Assembly: GCA_965223305.1 (NCBI GenBank)
Contig: CBDCWT010000032.1
Location: forward strand, 54,245-118,244
Length of the DNA: 64,000 nucleotides
DNA from: CBDCWT01 sp965223305
GTDB taxonomy: Bacteria > Planctomycetota > Planctomycetia > Pirellulales > Pirellulaceae
Direction: 5' to 3'
The notes under the pieces are model-generated. The model was not told the origin of the DNA and searched no databases. It was given only the letters and a program-made list of their open reading frames with translations. This document shows, piece by piece, positions 27,020 through 35,920 of this stretch. The translations under genes were made by a program, and so were the position numbers. Position 1 is the stretch's first letter. Every line of letters begins with the position of its first letter.

Positions 27020-28300
27020 AGTTTCTGCAAGAGCAAAGGACCATCCTGTTGATCCTGTAAATCCTGTCAAACAAGCGGAAGACAGGATCAACATGATCAA
27101 CATGATGAACAAGATGGAGACGACAGCTCCACGGCAGGATGTCCACTGCGCTCGCCGCAACAACCGTGTCAGTCGATCGGGAGGGCGAGGCTCCTGCCGA
27201 GCCGAGAGTGCAATGAACCGTGGGCTAACGCCCAGCGGCTGATTCGGCTACCGGAAGTTCTGTAAAGGCCATCGTGTTGATCTTGTAGATCCTGTCCAAC
27301 AAGCAGAAGACAGGATCAACATGATGAACAAGATGGAGAGGACAGCTCCACGGCAGGATGTCCACTGCACGCACCGCAACAACCGTGTAATCGACCGGGA
27401 GGGCGAGGCTCCTGCCGAGCCGAAAGTGCAATGAACCGTGGGCTAACGCCCAGCGGCTGATTCGGCTACCGGAAGTTCTGCAAAGGCCATCGTGTTGATC
27501 TTGTAGATCCTGTCAAACAAGTAGAAGGCAGGATCAACATGATGAACAAGATGGAGACGACAACTCCACGGCAGGATGTCCACTGCGCTCACCGCAACAA
27601 CCGTGTAATCGACCGGGAGGGCGAGGCTCCTGCCGAGCCGAAAGTGCAATGAACCGTGAGCTAACGCCCAGCGGCTGATTCGGCTACCGGAAGTTCTGCA
27701 AAGGCCATCGTGTTGATCTTGTAGATCCTGTCAAACAAGTAGAAGGCAGGATCAACATGATGAACAAGATGGAGACGACAACTCCACGGCAGGATGTCCA
27801 CTGCGCTCACCGCAACAACCGTGTAATCGACCGGGAGGGCGAGGCTCCTGCCGAGCCGAGAGTGCAATGAACCGTGGGCTAACGTCCAGCGGCTGATTCG
27901 GCTATGGGAAGTTCTGCAAAGGCCATCGTGTTGATCTTGTAGATCCTGTCCAACAAGCAGAAGACAGGATCAACATGACAAGATGGAGAGGACAGCTCCA
28001 CGGCAGGATGTTCACACGCCCTCACCGCAACAACCGTGTAATCGATCGGGAGGGCGAGGCTCCTGCCGAGCCGAGAGTGCAATGAACCGTGGGCTAACGC
28101 CCAGCGGCTGATTCGGCTATGGGAAGTTCTGCAAAGGCCATCGTGTTGATCTTGTAGATCCTGTCCAACAAGCAGAAGACAGGATGAACATGATGAACAA
28201 GATGGAGAGGACAGCTCCACGGCAGGATGTCCACTGCACGCACCGCAACAACCGTGTCAATCGATCGGGAGGGCGAGGCTCCTGCCGAGCCGAGAGTGCT
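27020..28300. repeat. Tandem array of six about 218-bp units
   Basis: The start of GTTGATC recurs at 27048, 27276, 27494, 27712, 27930 and 28145, giving periods of 228, 218, 218, 218 and 215. Each unit has a GTTGATC..GATCCTGTC / GACAGGATCAACA hairpin, GACAGCTCCACGGCAGGATG, the stem GGCTCCTGCCGAGCC and the GGGCTAACGCCC palindrome. The first unit has an extra ATCAACATG; the fifth has a small deletion. Apparent 68-codon ORFs on the minus strand repeat with the same period and are not genes. Confidence 0.92.
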
Positions 28301-28308
28301 CGCCAGAG

Positions 28309-28377
28309 TGTAGCCGAACTCGCAAGAGTTTGGTTGGGTGAAGTGCCGCTTCGTCCAAATTCTCGCGAATTCGGCTA
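28309..28377. repeat. GTAGCCGAAC hairpin directly upstream of the group II intron
   Basis: TAGCCGAACTCGCAAGAG with TTTGG faces CCAAATTCTCGCGAATTCGG with CTA across a 21-base loop. Twenty of 23 positions pair perfectly, with one G-T and two mismatches. The intron begins at the next base. Confidence 0.75.
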
Positions 28378-30300
28378 GTGCGCCTGTGAAGGCGATTGAA
28401 TTATCAGGTGAAAGTCCTGATCGGAGAAGACGTTACCACTCCGTAGTCGACGGTAACTGCGTTTTCAACAGAAAGGGTGGGGAGCAACCGGAGACGAAAG
28501 AACAGTCCGTAACGCAAGTGAACTCGATTCGGCCAAGCCTGTCGGGGAGCGTCCTAGTGACTCGCGAACCCCTGACCTCACACAACGTCCCAGACGAGGC
28601 CCAACTCCGGGCGGCGGTAGACACCGCAGGTCGGTGAGGCGGCTCGCACGGTGAATGGAAACGGTAACGTGTCAAACCGAGGCGAGCGAAATGGCAGTAG
28701 TGTTGTTGGAGACGGAATGTTCGGAAGTTCAATCGAGATAAGCAGGGAGGCCTCAGCAGCGTGCAGACCTATGATGCGCTCAGCTGAGGAGTCAGAGCCT
28801 TCATAGTAGTGCTGACCGGTGGGAACCAAACCCACCGCGAGCGAAGGGAGGCAGGGAAGTAGATTCGGAACGCCCTAACACATGAAAAGCAAATCGAAAG
28901 ATACTTTGCCAGAACGAGTGCCGTTTACGGCTATACCGACTGGAGAGACGCCGGACATTCGCCGGTGGGCTCAGCCTGCTGTATGGACCGACCGAATGTT
29001 GACGACACTTTTGGAAAACAAAGTGAAAGGAGGCAAATGGCACGCGTTAATTGACAAGGTTTACGCCCCGCTGAATCTTTACACGGCCGCACGCAAAGTG
29101 ACCGGGAAGAAGAAATCGGCCGGAGTTGATGGGCAAAGCTGCGAAGAGTTCGAAGAACATCTGCTCGTGGAAACACAGCAGCTCTCCGAAGAAATCAAAG
29201 CACAAACCTATCGCCCCAGTGCGGTACTTCGCGTTCACATTCCCAAACCGGGAAGACCGAACGAGACCCGCCCGCTGGGCATTCCGACAGTCCGCGACCG
29301 CACCGTCCAACGGGCGATGCTCGACGTGATCGAACCAATCCTGGATCACCAGTTCCATGAGCGAAGCTTTGGCTTTCGTCATGGAGTGGGAGCTCATGAT
29401 GCACTTCGCATCGTCGAGCAGAAACTTCAGGCGGGTTACGTTTACGTGGTCGATGCGGACTTGAGAGGTTACTTCGATACGATTCCGAAAGACCGCTTGC
29501 TGGCTTTGGTCAAAGAGCATATTTCGGACTCACGGATGCTGAAACTGCTCAAGCTCTTTCTTGATCAGAACATTTTGGAAGAACTCCGCGAATGGACGCC
29601 GATTGCCGGCGTGCCGCAAGGGGCAGTGCTTTCACCCGTGTTGTCGAATCTGTACCTCAACCCGCTGGATCATCAGATGGCCAACGCCGGTTTTGAGATG
29701 GTGCGCTACGCGGACGACTTTGTCGTACTGTGTCGCAGCCAATCCGAAGCCGAAGAGGCTCTTCGGTTGATCACCGTATGGGTTGAGCAAGCCGGTTTAA
29801 CTCTGCATCCAACGAAGACGAAGATCGTTGACAGTCGCGTCCGAAGCTTCGCGTTTCTGGGCTACTCGTTTCGCGGGGACAAAATTTACCCTCGTCGCGA
29901 GAGCCTTGCGAAGATGAAGGCTCGGATCAAAGAACTGACGCCTCGTAAAAGGCCCGGTTCTGTGGAGTTGATTGTGGCCGAACTAAACCGCGTTCTCGTC
30001 GGCTGGTTCGGTTATTTTCGACACTGTCGCTGGACGATTTACAAAGACCTTGACGCCAAGATTCGCAGCCGCCTCCGGCGGTTGTTATTGAAACGTCATC
30101 GGAAAAACCCCGAGCGTTTACCACGTCAGCAACGCTGGCCAAATGCGTACTTTACGAAAGCGGGACTCTACAGTCTGCGAGAGGCCCACTTTCGTTTCGC
30201 TCAATCCGTCAACTACTAACTGGAGAGCCGTATGCGGGAGAATCGCACGTACGGTTCGGAGGGAGGGAAGTCCGGCCCAACCGGACCTCCCTACCCCTAT
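28378..30300 (+). mobile_element. Group II intron with encoded reverse transcriptase
   Basis: The 5' end GTGCGCCTGTGAAGGCG fits the GUGYG start consensus. A structured 500-base region, including GAGTCAGAGCCTTCATAGTA, precedes the RT gene. Downstream of the RT stop, 30225-30257 is a canonical domain V (GAGCCGTATGCGGG, then GCACGTACGGTTC with the AGC triad), followed by a domain VI stem (30259-30291) and an end in CTACCCCTAT at 30300. The 1,923-bp element looks complete. It lies immediately after a hairpin and three bases from the stop codon of the giant surface protein gene on the opposite strand. Boundaries are set by consensus, so the 3' end may be off by a few bases. Confidence 0.85.
28882..30219 (+). 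CDS. ltrA: Group II intron reverse transcriptase/maturase
   Basis: 445 residues. RT blocks are all present: GVDGQSCEEF (RT0-1), RPLGIPTVRDRTVQRAMLDVIEPI, DADLRGYFDTIP (first catalytic Asp), GVPQGAVLSPVLSNLYLNPLDH, the YADD box in RYADDFVVLC, and HPTKTKIV. The maturase X domain follows (GWFGYFRHC, then RWPNAYFTKAGLYSLREAHF). There is no HNH endonuclease at the C-terminus, so insertion would rely on reverse splicing without second-strand cleavage. It should splice its host intron and copy it during retrohoming. No frameshift or missing motif is seen, so the element may be active. Confidence 0.95.
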   Translation: MKSKSKDTLPERVPFTAIPTGETPDIRRWAQPAVWTDRMLTTLLENKVKGGKWHALIDKVYAPLNLYTAARKVTGKKKSAGVDGQSCEEFEEHLLVETQQLSEEIKAQTYRPSAVLRVHIPKPGRPNETRPLGIPTVRDRTVQRAMLDVIEPILDHQFHERSFGFRHGVGAHDALRIVEQKLQAGYVYVVDADLRGYFDTIPKDRLLALVKEHISDSRMLKLLKLFLDQNILEELREWTPIAGVPQGAVLSPVLSNLYLNPLDHQMANAGFEMVRYADDFVVLCRSQSEAEEALRLITVWVEQAGLTLHPTKTKIVDSRVRSFAFLGYSFRGDKIYPRRESLAKMKARIKELTPRKRPGSVELIVAELNRVLVGWFGYFRHCRWTIYKDLDAKIRSRLRRLLLKRHRKNPERLPRQQRWPNAYFTKAGLYSLREAHFRFAQSVNY

Positions 30301-30303
30301 CTG

Positions 30304-33300
30304 CTACACCGCTCGGCCGAAGAGCTCCGCAATCGCAATGTCCAGCGCCGGCAACTCGTCGTCTGATTCGGAATCCGAGTGTGCGTCGCGCCAGCTCGGT
30401 TCGTCGGTATCCGCCGCCGGATCGAAGAGTCCGCGATTCTCCGCAGCAATCGTTGGAAGTAACTTGACCTCAAGGCGGTCGTCAACTTCGTCAAGCAACG
30501 TGCTGGGCCAATGAGTGGAGATGATCACATCCACGGCGCCGGCGATAACCACGCCGTCCGGAATGGGGGGGATCTCGGGGACGGGATTCAACGCAGCGAA
30601 CTGAGCAACAAAAGAGGCGTCCGCCGCATTGACACGGCCGTTTCCTGTGATGTCAGCGGCGATCGAAGGATCGACCAGCGGCGTTCCGGCGAAGCCGGTA
30701 TCAGACAACACGGCGACTCGCCCCAGCTGGGCGGCATCGCTCGCATTGATCCTTCCGTTTGCCGATACATCGCCAAAATAGGTCACCAGGTGAAGGGCAT
30801 CGTCCTCAACCACAGGAACGGGGGTACCGCCGGCGCCGGTTGCTGAGAGACGGGCGATATCCAGCACTTGATGGCTGCCGTAGATTTGACTTGCGCCGGC
30901 CAGCGGCACGGTGGCCTGTAAGTTAACCAGAGTCTGACTTCCCGCTGGTAGCTCAGTCGGACTCGTAAGTGTTATCTCCACCACACCAGACGTCGCTGTG
31001 TTGTTGAGGACATTCATTTCGACGGTCGTGCCCGCAGGCATATCGGCACCGACGGTTGCTGCGGCGAACGTCAATAGCGACGTGTCGTAGCCGATTTGCA
31101 GGTTGACTGTCCTCAACCCCGCGGCTTCGCTAATCGAGAGCGGAATGCCCAATGTAGTATCGGCCGGCAAGTTGATCTCCTGCCCCGGACCCCGCGCGAA
31201 ATCGGGCAAGCTCACCGTCACCGCGTTGGCGGGAGGCGCCGCAATGCTGAAAGTCTGGACGAAGTCGCCGCCAGCTGTCCCGTCTCCGTCCCCATCCAGC
31301 AGAACGTCCGCGACCGACTTCAGACCATTCTCGCTGCTGCGAAGGGTGACTGTGTATATGTCTGGCAACAAGGGACCACCTGACTTGACGAAGATTAACC
31401 CGGTTCCCGGCGAGAGAAGCCGCACCGAACCGCTCACAGCTCCGGTGGTCTGGCCCTCGAGGAGGATGTCTGCCGGGCCGAGTCCGGCGGCCTGCGAGTC
31501 GTAGAGATTGAGTTCAGCGGCCGCCAGGCGGTCGCTGAACTGTACAGCGAACCCTGAGCTGGTCGCGTCGAGCGTGGTGACCTGTAGGAGACGTGGACCA
31601 TCGTCATCCAGGATCGTCGTCGTTTGCGGTTCTCCTCCCACCAGCGCATTCGTAGCACTCGTGATGGCGACCGTGATGGTCTCGTTATCTTCGTCCAGCA
31701 GGTCGTCGACGGCGGTCAGCGTGGTTTCGCCAGTTGTCGCGCCGCTCGGGATGACAATCTGTGTTGCTGCGGCAACATAGTCCTCTGCTACCGTAGCCGT
31801 CCCCGAGAAACCTAACTCGACGGCGACATCAGACGTGATCGGACCCGACAGTGTGGCCGTCAGGGTGGCCACGCCGCGATTTTCCAAGATGCTCGCGCTG
31901 TTGATGCTCAGGAAGACCGTCGCCGGCAGGACGTCGTCGTTTTCGATCGTGCCGTGGGCTGTGGAGGTGAGGATTTCCACCGTGGTTGGCGTGGCTTCGG
32001 AGAGCGTCACCGAAAGGCCCTCGTCAGGCTCAACGAGGGTATCACCCGAGACCTGCAGCGTGATTATCTGGGTCGTTTCACCTGTGGCGAAGTTGATTAC
32101 GCCACTGGGCAACGTTCCCCCGAAATCGTCTGCGTCAGCTGGGTGGGAGCCGCTGCCGGCTACAGTAAAGTTCACTGCAGTTGGACCGGAGAGCTCACCT
32201 GTGCGGGTCACTTCGAATACAAACGGCGTGGTGCCGGTGTCACCCTCTGCTTTCGTCGCATCGACAGCGGCCAGCGAAACGAGCGCGTTGCCTTGCAGGT
32301 TCATCCAGACACGATTTCCTTGCGGGACCCGCGGTGCGGGCGAGCCAGAAAGATAGTAATTCCCCGAGAAGGCATCCAGATCGCCGTCTCCGTCCAAGTC
32401 TCCGAGTGCCACGCCAAAACTGCTGTGGTCTCCGAGTGGCTGTCCGAAGTCGCTGAACACACCGTTGTCGTTGAGCAGGACGCGGTTGCCAGAACTGGGA
32501 ATCAAGGCGTCCGACGAGTGGCCGTTGGCCAGAAAAGCATCGAGATCTCCATCGCCATCCAAGTCGCCGAGCGCGACGTCAAAGCTGAAGTGATCGCCTA
32601 GCTGCTGGCCGCTGTCGACGAAAACGCCGTCTTCGTTTCTCCAGACGCGGATGCCTTGATCGCCATTGGCCACAAACGCATCTAGATCGCCGTCGGCGTC
32701 GAGATCTCCCAACGCCGCGCTCCAGCTGTGGTGGTCACCGAGCGATTGCCCCGAGTCATTGAACCTTCCACCGTCGTTCCGCCAGATTTTGTTCGGCTGC
32801 CTGTAGTTAGCGACGAAGGCGTCTAGATCTCCGTCCCCGTCGAGATCTCCCAGCGAAACACTCTGGCTGGCACCACTTCCGAGTTGCTGGCCGCTGTTGC
32901 TGAAGACTCCACCATCGTTCAACCACAACTGGTTCCCTTGGCCGTCGTTGGCAATGAAGGCGTCGAGATCACCGTCGGCGTCCAAATCGCCGAGTGCGAC
33001 ACTGCTGCTGTCGTGAATACCCAGTACCTGTCCGCTCTCGCTGAAGACACCCGCAGCATTGAACCAGACGACGTTGCCCTCGTCTCCAGTAACCAGGGCA
33101 TCCAGGTCGCCGTCCCCATCCAAATCACCCAGCGCGACATCCGAGTTGCTGCGATCGCCGAGGTTCTGGCCGCTTGCTGTGAAAACGCCGCCATCGTTTA
33201 ACCATACACGGTCGCCTTCGTGGTGGCCGTTGGCCGCAAAAGCATCGAGATCACCGTCCCCGTCCAAATCGCCGAGTGCGACGGCGAGTGTGCTATGATT

Positions 33301-35598
33301 GCCCAGATCCTGTCCGCTGTCGCCAAAAACTCCACTTCCGGTTGGGCTGCCGATCGTAAGCAAATGGTCTTCGACTTCGCCGTCGGGAGCGCCTCCGTTG
33401 GGTGGCAGTCCTCCCATGCTGCTCAGTCGAAAACGCGCGAACGTCTGACCTTGGCGTGCATCTGGAGGAACGGTAAAAGTGACAACGTTGTCTCCCGTGA
33501 CAACGTTCTGCTGGATGGCGATTTGCTCGTTAGCTCCACCAAAGGTCTGGTCGCCGTCGAAATCGATCCAAGCGTCGAGTGCGGCGTTGGCACTGGCGTT
33601 GACGGTTACCGACGCGGTCAGCTGGCCGGCGAGGGGTGGGTCTGTGAAGGTGACGCCGTCTTCGTCATCGGGTGTGCCGTTGACGTCGTCGCCGTCAGCG
33701 GCCGGTGCTGGCTGTCCGTCCGCGTCGATGTCTCGGGTGGCGCCTAGGGTAGGTCCAGTAGCGTTGTGCGAGGCGCCGCCGTCGGCCAGCAACGTCGGAA
33801 ACGGAGCGGGAAGGTCGCCTAAGTCGACTGCGTCGTCGTTTCGAATGAGGCCCCGCGCCGTGCCGGAGGCGATGATGGAATTCTGGCCGACGGGGTTGGA
33901 CAGCGTCACCAGAAACGCTTCGTCATTTTCCAAGACGACATCGCCTGCGATTTGAATGTCGATGGACAGCGTGCCCACACCGTCGCTGAATGTCAGCGTG
34001 CCGTTGGGTAGCACCGCTCCACCGAAATCATCTGGCTCTGCCGGGTCGGTGCCGGTGGGGGTCACGGCAAAGTCCACGCTGGCCGTTCCTCGCGTGTCGA
34101 AGGCGCGCGTGACAGTAAAACTGAACGTAGCCGCATCTGCGTTTCCCTCAGGCAGTGAAGCAGTGAGGGGTGTGATGAAGAAGGACGGATTGTCGTTCAA
34201 CCAAACCCGATTTTGTCCGGAGTTCGCAACGACCGCGTCCAGATCACCGTCCAGATCCAGATCACCCAGGGCAATCCCAGAGCTGGCTGCGCTTCCCAGT
34301 GGTTGGCCATCAGCCGTGAATACTCCTGCGTCGTTGAGCAATACAGAGTTCGAACTGCCGAAGTTAGCGACCAACGCGTCGAGATCGCCATCGGCGTCCA
34401 AGTCACCTAACGAGACACCATAGCTGCGGTCGTTCAGGAAGCTCTGCCCGCTCTCGGTGAAGACACCACTACTGTTTGTCCACAGCCGGCTGGACTGATA
34501 GCTATTCGCCACAAACGCGTCTAAGTCGCCATCGGCGTCGACATCACCTAGCGACACCGAACGACTGCTGTGGTTTCCTAGGGTCTGCCCGCTGTCGGTG
34601 AATTGGCCGCCGTCGTTGAGCCAGACGCGATTTGCCTGGTAGCTGTTGGCGACAAACGCATCAAGATCGCCGTCGGCGTCGACATCTCCCAAAGAAACAG
34701 CATTGCTGCTGCTGCTGCCGAGGACTTGTCCCGATGAAAAGACACCACCTTCGTTTGTCCAGACGCGATTGCCTTGCAGGACGTTGGCTACGAATGCATC
34801 GAGGTCACCGTCGCCGTCAAGATCACCTAGCGCGACGTCAAGGCTGTTCTGCCCACCCAGGTTCTGTCCGCTGTCAGTAAACGAGCCACCGTCGTTCACC
34901 CAAACACGATTCGCTTGCCCCAAATTGGCGACCAGTGCATCGAGATCACCGTCCCCATCCAAGTCTCCCAATGCGACGCCGAAACTGGCGTGATCCCCTA
35001 AGCGCTGGCCACTGTCAGTAAATACGCCGCGGTCGTTCAGCCATACGCGATTCCCCACGTTGCGATTGGCGACAAACGCATCAAGATCCCCATCGCCGTC
35101 GAGATCGCCCACGGCAACGTCAAGGCTCTCTTCAGTGCCCAGTCCGGGGTCACCGGGTCGGAACACGGCGCCACCTGAGGTGGCTGCCGCGCGAAACTGC
35201 CAAACAAAAGGCGTGGCGGCTTCACCAGCAGCGCTTTGGGTTGCTGAGGTGACAGTCGCCTGAACGAGCTCACCGGCCAAGAAATCGCCAGGGTCAATCG
35301 TGACCACGTTCCCCGCCGTCGCGATTGTTGCGTCGGCGGCACCCAATTGCCCTCGCTGCAGCGAGTGTATCGAGAAAGATTGAAGCGTGGCGGTTGTCGG
35401 ATTGATCGGCTGATCGAAGGTGGTGGCGATGTTGGCCGACAATGGGGCAAGATGCGAATTGGCCGGCGGATCGACATCCGTTACGACCGTCAACAGCTGG
35501 CGGGCTTCGAGTGCTTCGGCGAACAACGAGCGGACAGCATGATGAGCGGGCAAGTTCGACCGTTTGCGATGTCGTCGAGGTCGTATCCGAGTGATCAT
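30304..35598 (-). CDS. Giant surface protein: two FG-GAP propellers, Calx-beta, GEVED, cohesin-like and dockerin domains
   Basis: 1,764 residues from ATG 35598 (MITRIRPRRHRKRSN); the ORF is open to 35649. ALEARQLL near the N-terminus matches the LEPR-XLL motif of planctomycete exported giants. Domain order: Ig-like Big_5; seven FG-GAP repeats (LGDLDGDGDLDAFVAN...NRVWLNDGG); Calx-beta; GEVED (from DLGDLPAPFPTLL to GEVEDHLL); seven more FG-GAP repeats; two Calx-beta; a cohesin-like beta-sandwich (LSISEAAGLRTVNLQIGYDTSLL); and a dockerin-like pair of calcium loops (DVSANGRINASDA, DITGNGRVNAADA). Two sets of seven repeats imply two complete integrin-like propellers. It is probably a calcium-loaded adhesin or scaffold. 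No PEP-CTERM or other sorting tail is seen. Confidence 0.9.
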   Translation of the reverse strand: MITRIRPRRHRKRSNLPAHHAVRSLFAEALEARQLLTVVTDVDPPANSHLAPLSANIATTFDQPINPTTATLQSFSIHSLQRGQLGAADATIATAGNVVTIDPGDFLAGELVQATVTSATQSAAGEAATPFVWQFRAAATSGGAVFRPGDPGLGTEESLDVAVGDLDGDGDLDAFVANRNVGNRVWLNDRGVFTDSGQRLGDHASFGVALGDLDGDGDLDALVANLGQANRVWVNDGGSFTDSGQNLGGQNSLDVALGDLDGDGDLDAFVANVLQGNRVWTNEGGVFSSGQVLGSSSSNAVSLGDVDADGDLDAFVANSYQANRVWLNDGGQFTDSGQTLGNHSSRSVSLGDVDADGDLDAFVANSYQSSRLWTNSSGVFTESGQSFLNDRSYGVSLGDLDADGDLDALVANFGSSNSVLLNDAGVFTADGQPLGSAASSGIALGDLDLDGDLDAVVANSGQNRVWLNDNPSFFITPLTASLPEGNADAATFSFTVTRAFDTRGTASVDFAVTPTGTDPAEPDDFGGAVLPNGTLTFSDGVGTLSIDIQIAGDVVLENDEAFLVTLSNPVGQNSIIASGTARGLIRNDDAVDLGDLPAPFPTLLADGGASHNATGPTLGATRDIDADGQPAPAADGDDVNGTPDDEDGVTFTDPPLAGQLTASVTVNASANAALDAWIDFDGDQTFGGANEQIAIQQNVVTGDNVVTFTVPPDARQGQTFARFRLSSMGGLPPNGGAPDGEVEDHLLTIGSPTGSGVFGDSGQDLGNHSTLAVALGDLDGDGDLDAFAANGHHEGDRVWLNDGGVFTASGQNLGDRSNSDVALGDLDGDGDLDALVTGDEGNVVWFNAAGVFSESGQVLGIHDSSSVALGDLDADGDLDAFIANDGQGNQLWLNDGGVFSNSGQQLGSGASQSVSLGDLDGDGDLDAFVANYRQPNKIWRNDGGRFNDSGQSLGDHHSWSAALGDLDADGDLDAFVANGDQGIRVWRNEDGVFVDSGQQLGDHFSFDVALGDLDGDGDLDAFLANGHSSDALIPSSGNRVLLNDNGVFSDFGQPLGDHSSFGVALGDLDGDGDLDAFSGNYYLSGSPAPRVPQGNRVWMNLQGNALVSLAAVDATKAEGDTGTTPFVFEVTRTGELSGPTAVNFTVAGSGSHPADADDFGGTLPSGVINFATGETTQIITLQVSGDTLVEPDEGLSVTLSEATPTTVEILTSTAHGTIENDDVLPATVFLSINSASILENRGVATLTATLSGPITSDVAVELGFSGTATVAEDYVAAATQIVIPSGATTGETTLTAVDDLLDEDNETITVAITSATNALVGGEPQTTTILDDDGPRLLQVTTLDATSSGFAVQFSDRLAAAELNLYDSQAAGLGPADILLEGQTTGAVSGSVRLLSPGTGLIFVKSGGPLLPDIYTVTLRSSENGLKSVADVLLDGDGDGTAGGDFVQTFSIAAPPANAVTVSLPDFARGPGQEINLPADTTLGIPLSISEAAGLRTVNLQIGYDTSLLTFAAATVGADMPAGTTVEMNVLNNTATSGVVEITLTSPTELPAGSQTLVNLQATVPLAGASQIYGSHQVLDIARLSATGAGGTPVPVVEDDALHLVTYFGDVSANGRINASDAAQLGRVAVLSDTGFAGTPLVDPSIAADITGNGRVNAADASFVAQFAALNPVPEIPPIPDGVVIAGAVDVIISTHWPSTLLDEVDDRLEVKLLPTIAAENRGLFDPAADTDEPSWRDAHSDSESDDELPALDIAIAELFGRAV

Positions 35599-35649
35599 AG
35601 CTAGTTGTCCCTTGTTTCGGTTGAGACGAGGGTCTGCCTTCGACCACAT

Positions 35650-35920
35650 GGTAATTTATTTTTTGGCCGTTGAACTCCTGCAAACCAGGTACTTTTTTCC
35701 AGTTTTGTTCCAAAGGGCGGCGATCTGTACGGGAACACACAGAGTGGCTTGCACGATCCGGTCCATCTTCAGCGGGTTGACCTGCCAATGTCCATCGCGT
35801 CTTTCGACCCTGAGTTTGCGGGTACGACGAGGCCCACCCTGGCGGTGACTGGATGCTGACTGATAGATAGTAGATACTATTGCACGGATCGTCTCCCTAA
35901 CTGATTGCCAGGACTGTTGT
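35650..35920. promoter_or_regulatory. Divergent promoter region
   Basis: This 270-base gap must hold the promoters of the giant surface protein (minus) and the ABC exporter operon (plus). I see no confident -35/-10 pair, operator or repeat in it. Confidence 0.35.

Noticed and set aside
27225..28220. Four similar minus-strand ORFs (68 to 113 codons, MHFRLGRSLALP...)
   Set aside because: They recur with the 218-bp period of the tandem array and translate repeat modules; there is no ribosome site or recognised family.
27020..28300. CRISPR array
   Set aside because: The repeat unit is about 218 bp with no short repeat/unique spacer pattern and no cas gene in the window.
28384..28880. Short ORFs in the 5' part of the group II intron
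   Set aside because: The region is the structured ribozyme domains I to IV and both strands show only incidental frames.
31954..33747. Several plus-strand ORFs of 90 to 215 codons opposite the FG-GAP gene
   Set aside because: They mirror the repeated GDLDGDGDLDAF codons and repeat the same phrases (AVQVTECD-like), so they are shadows.
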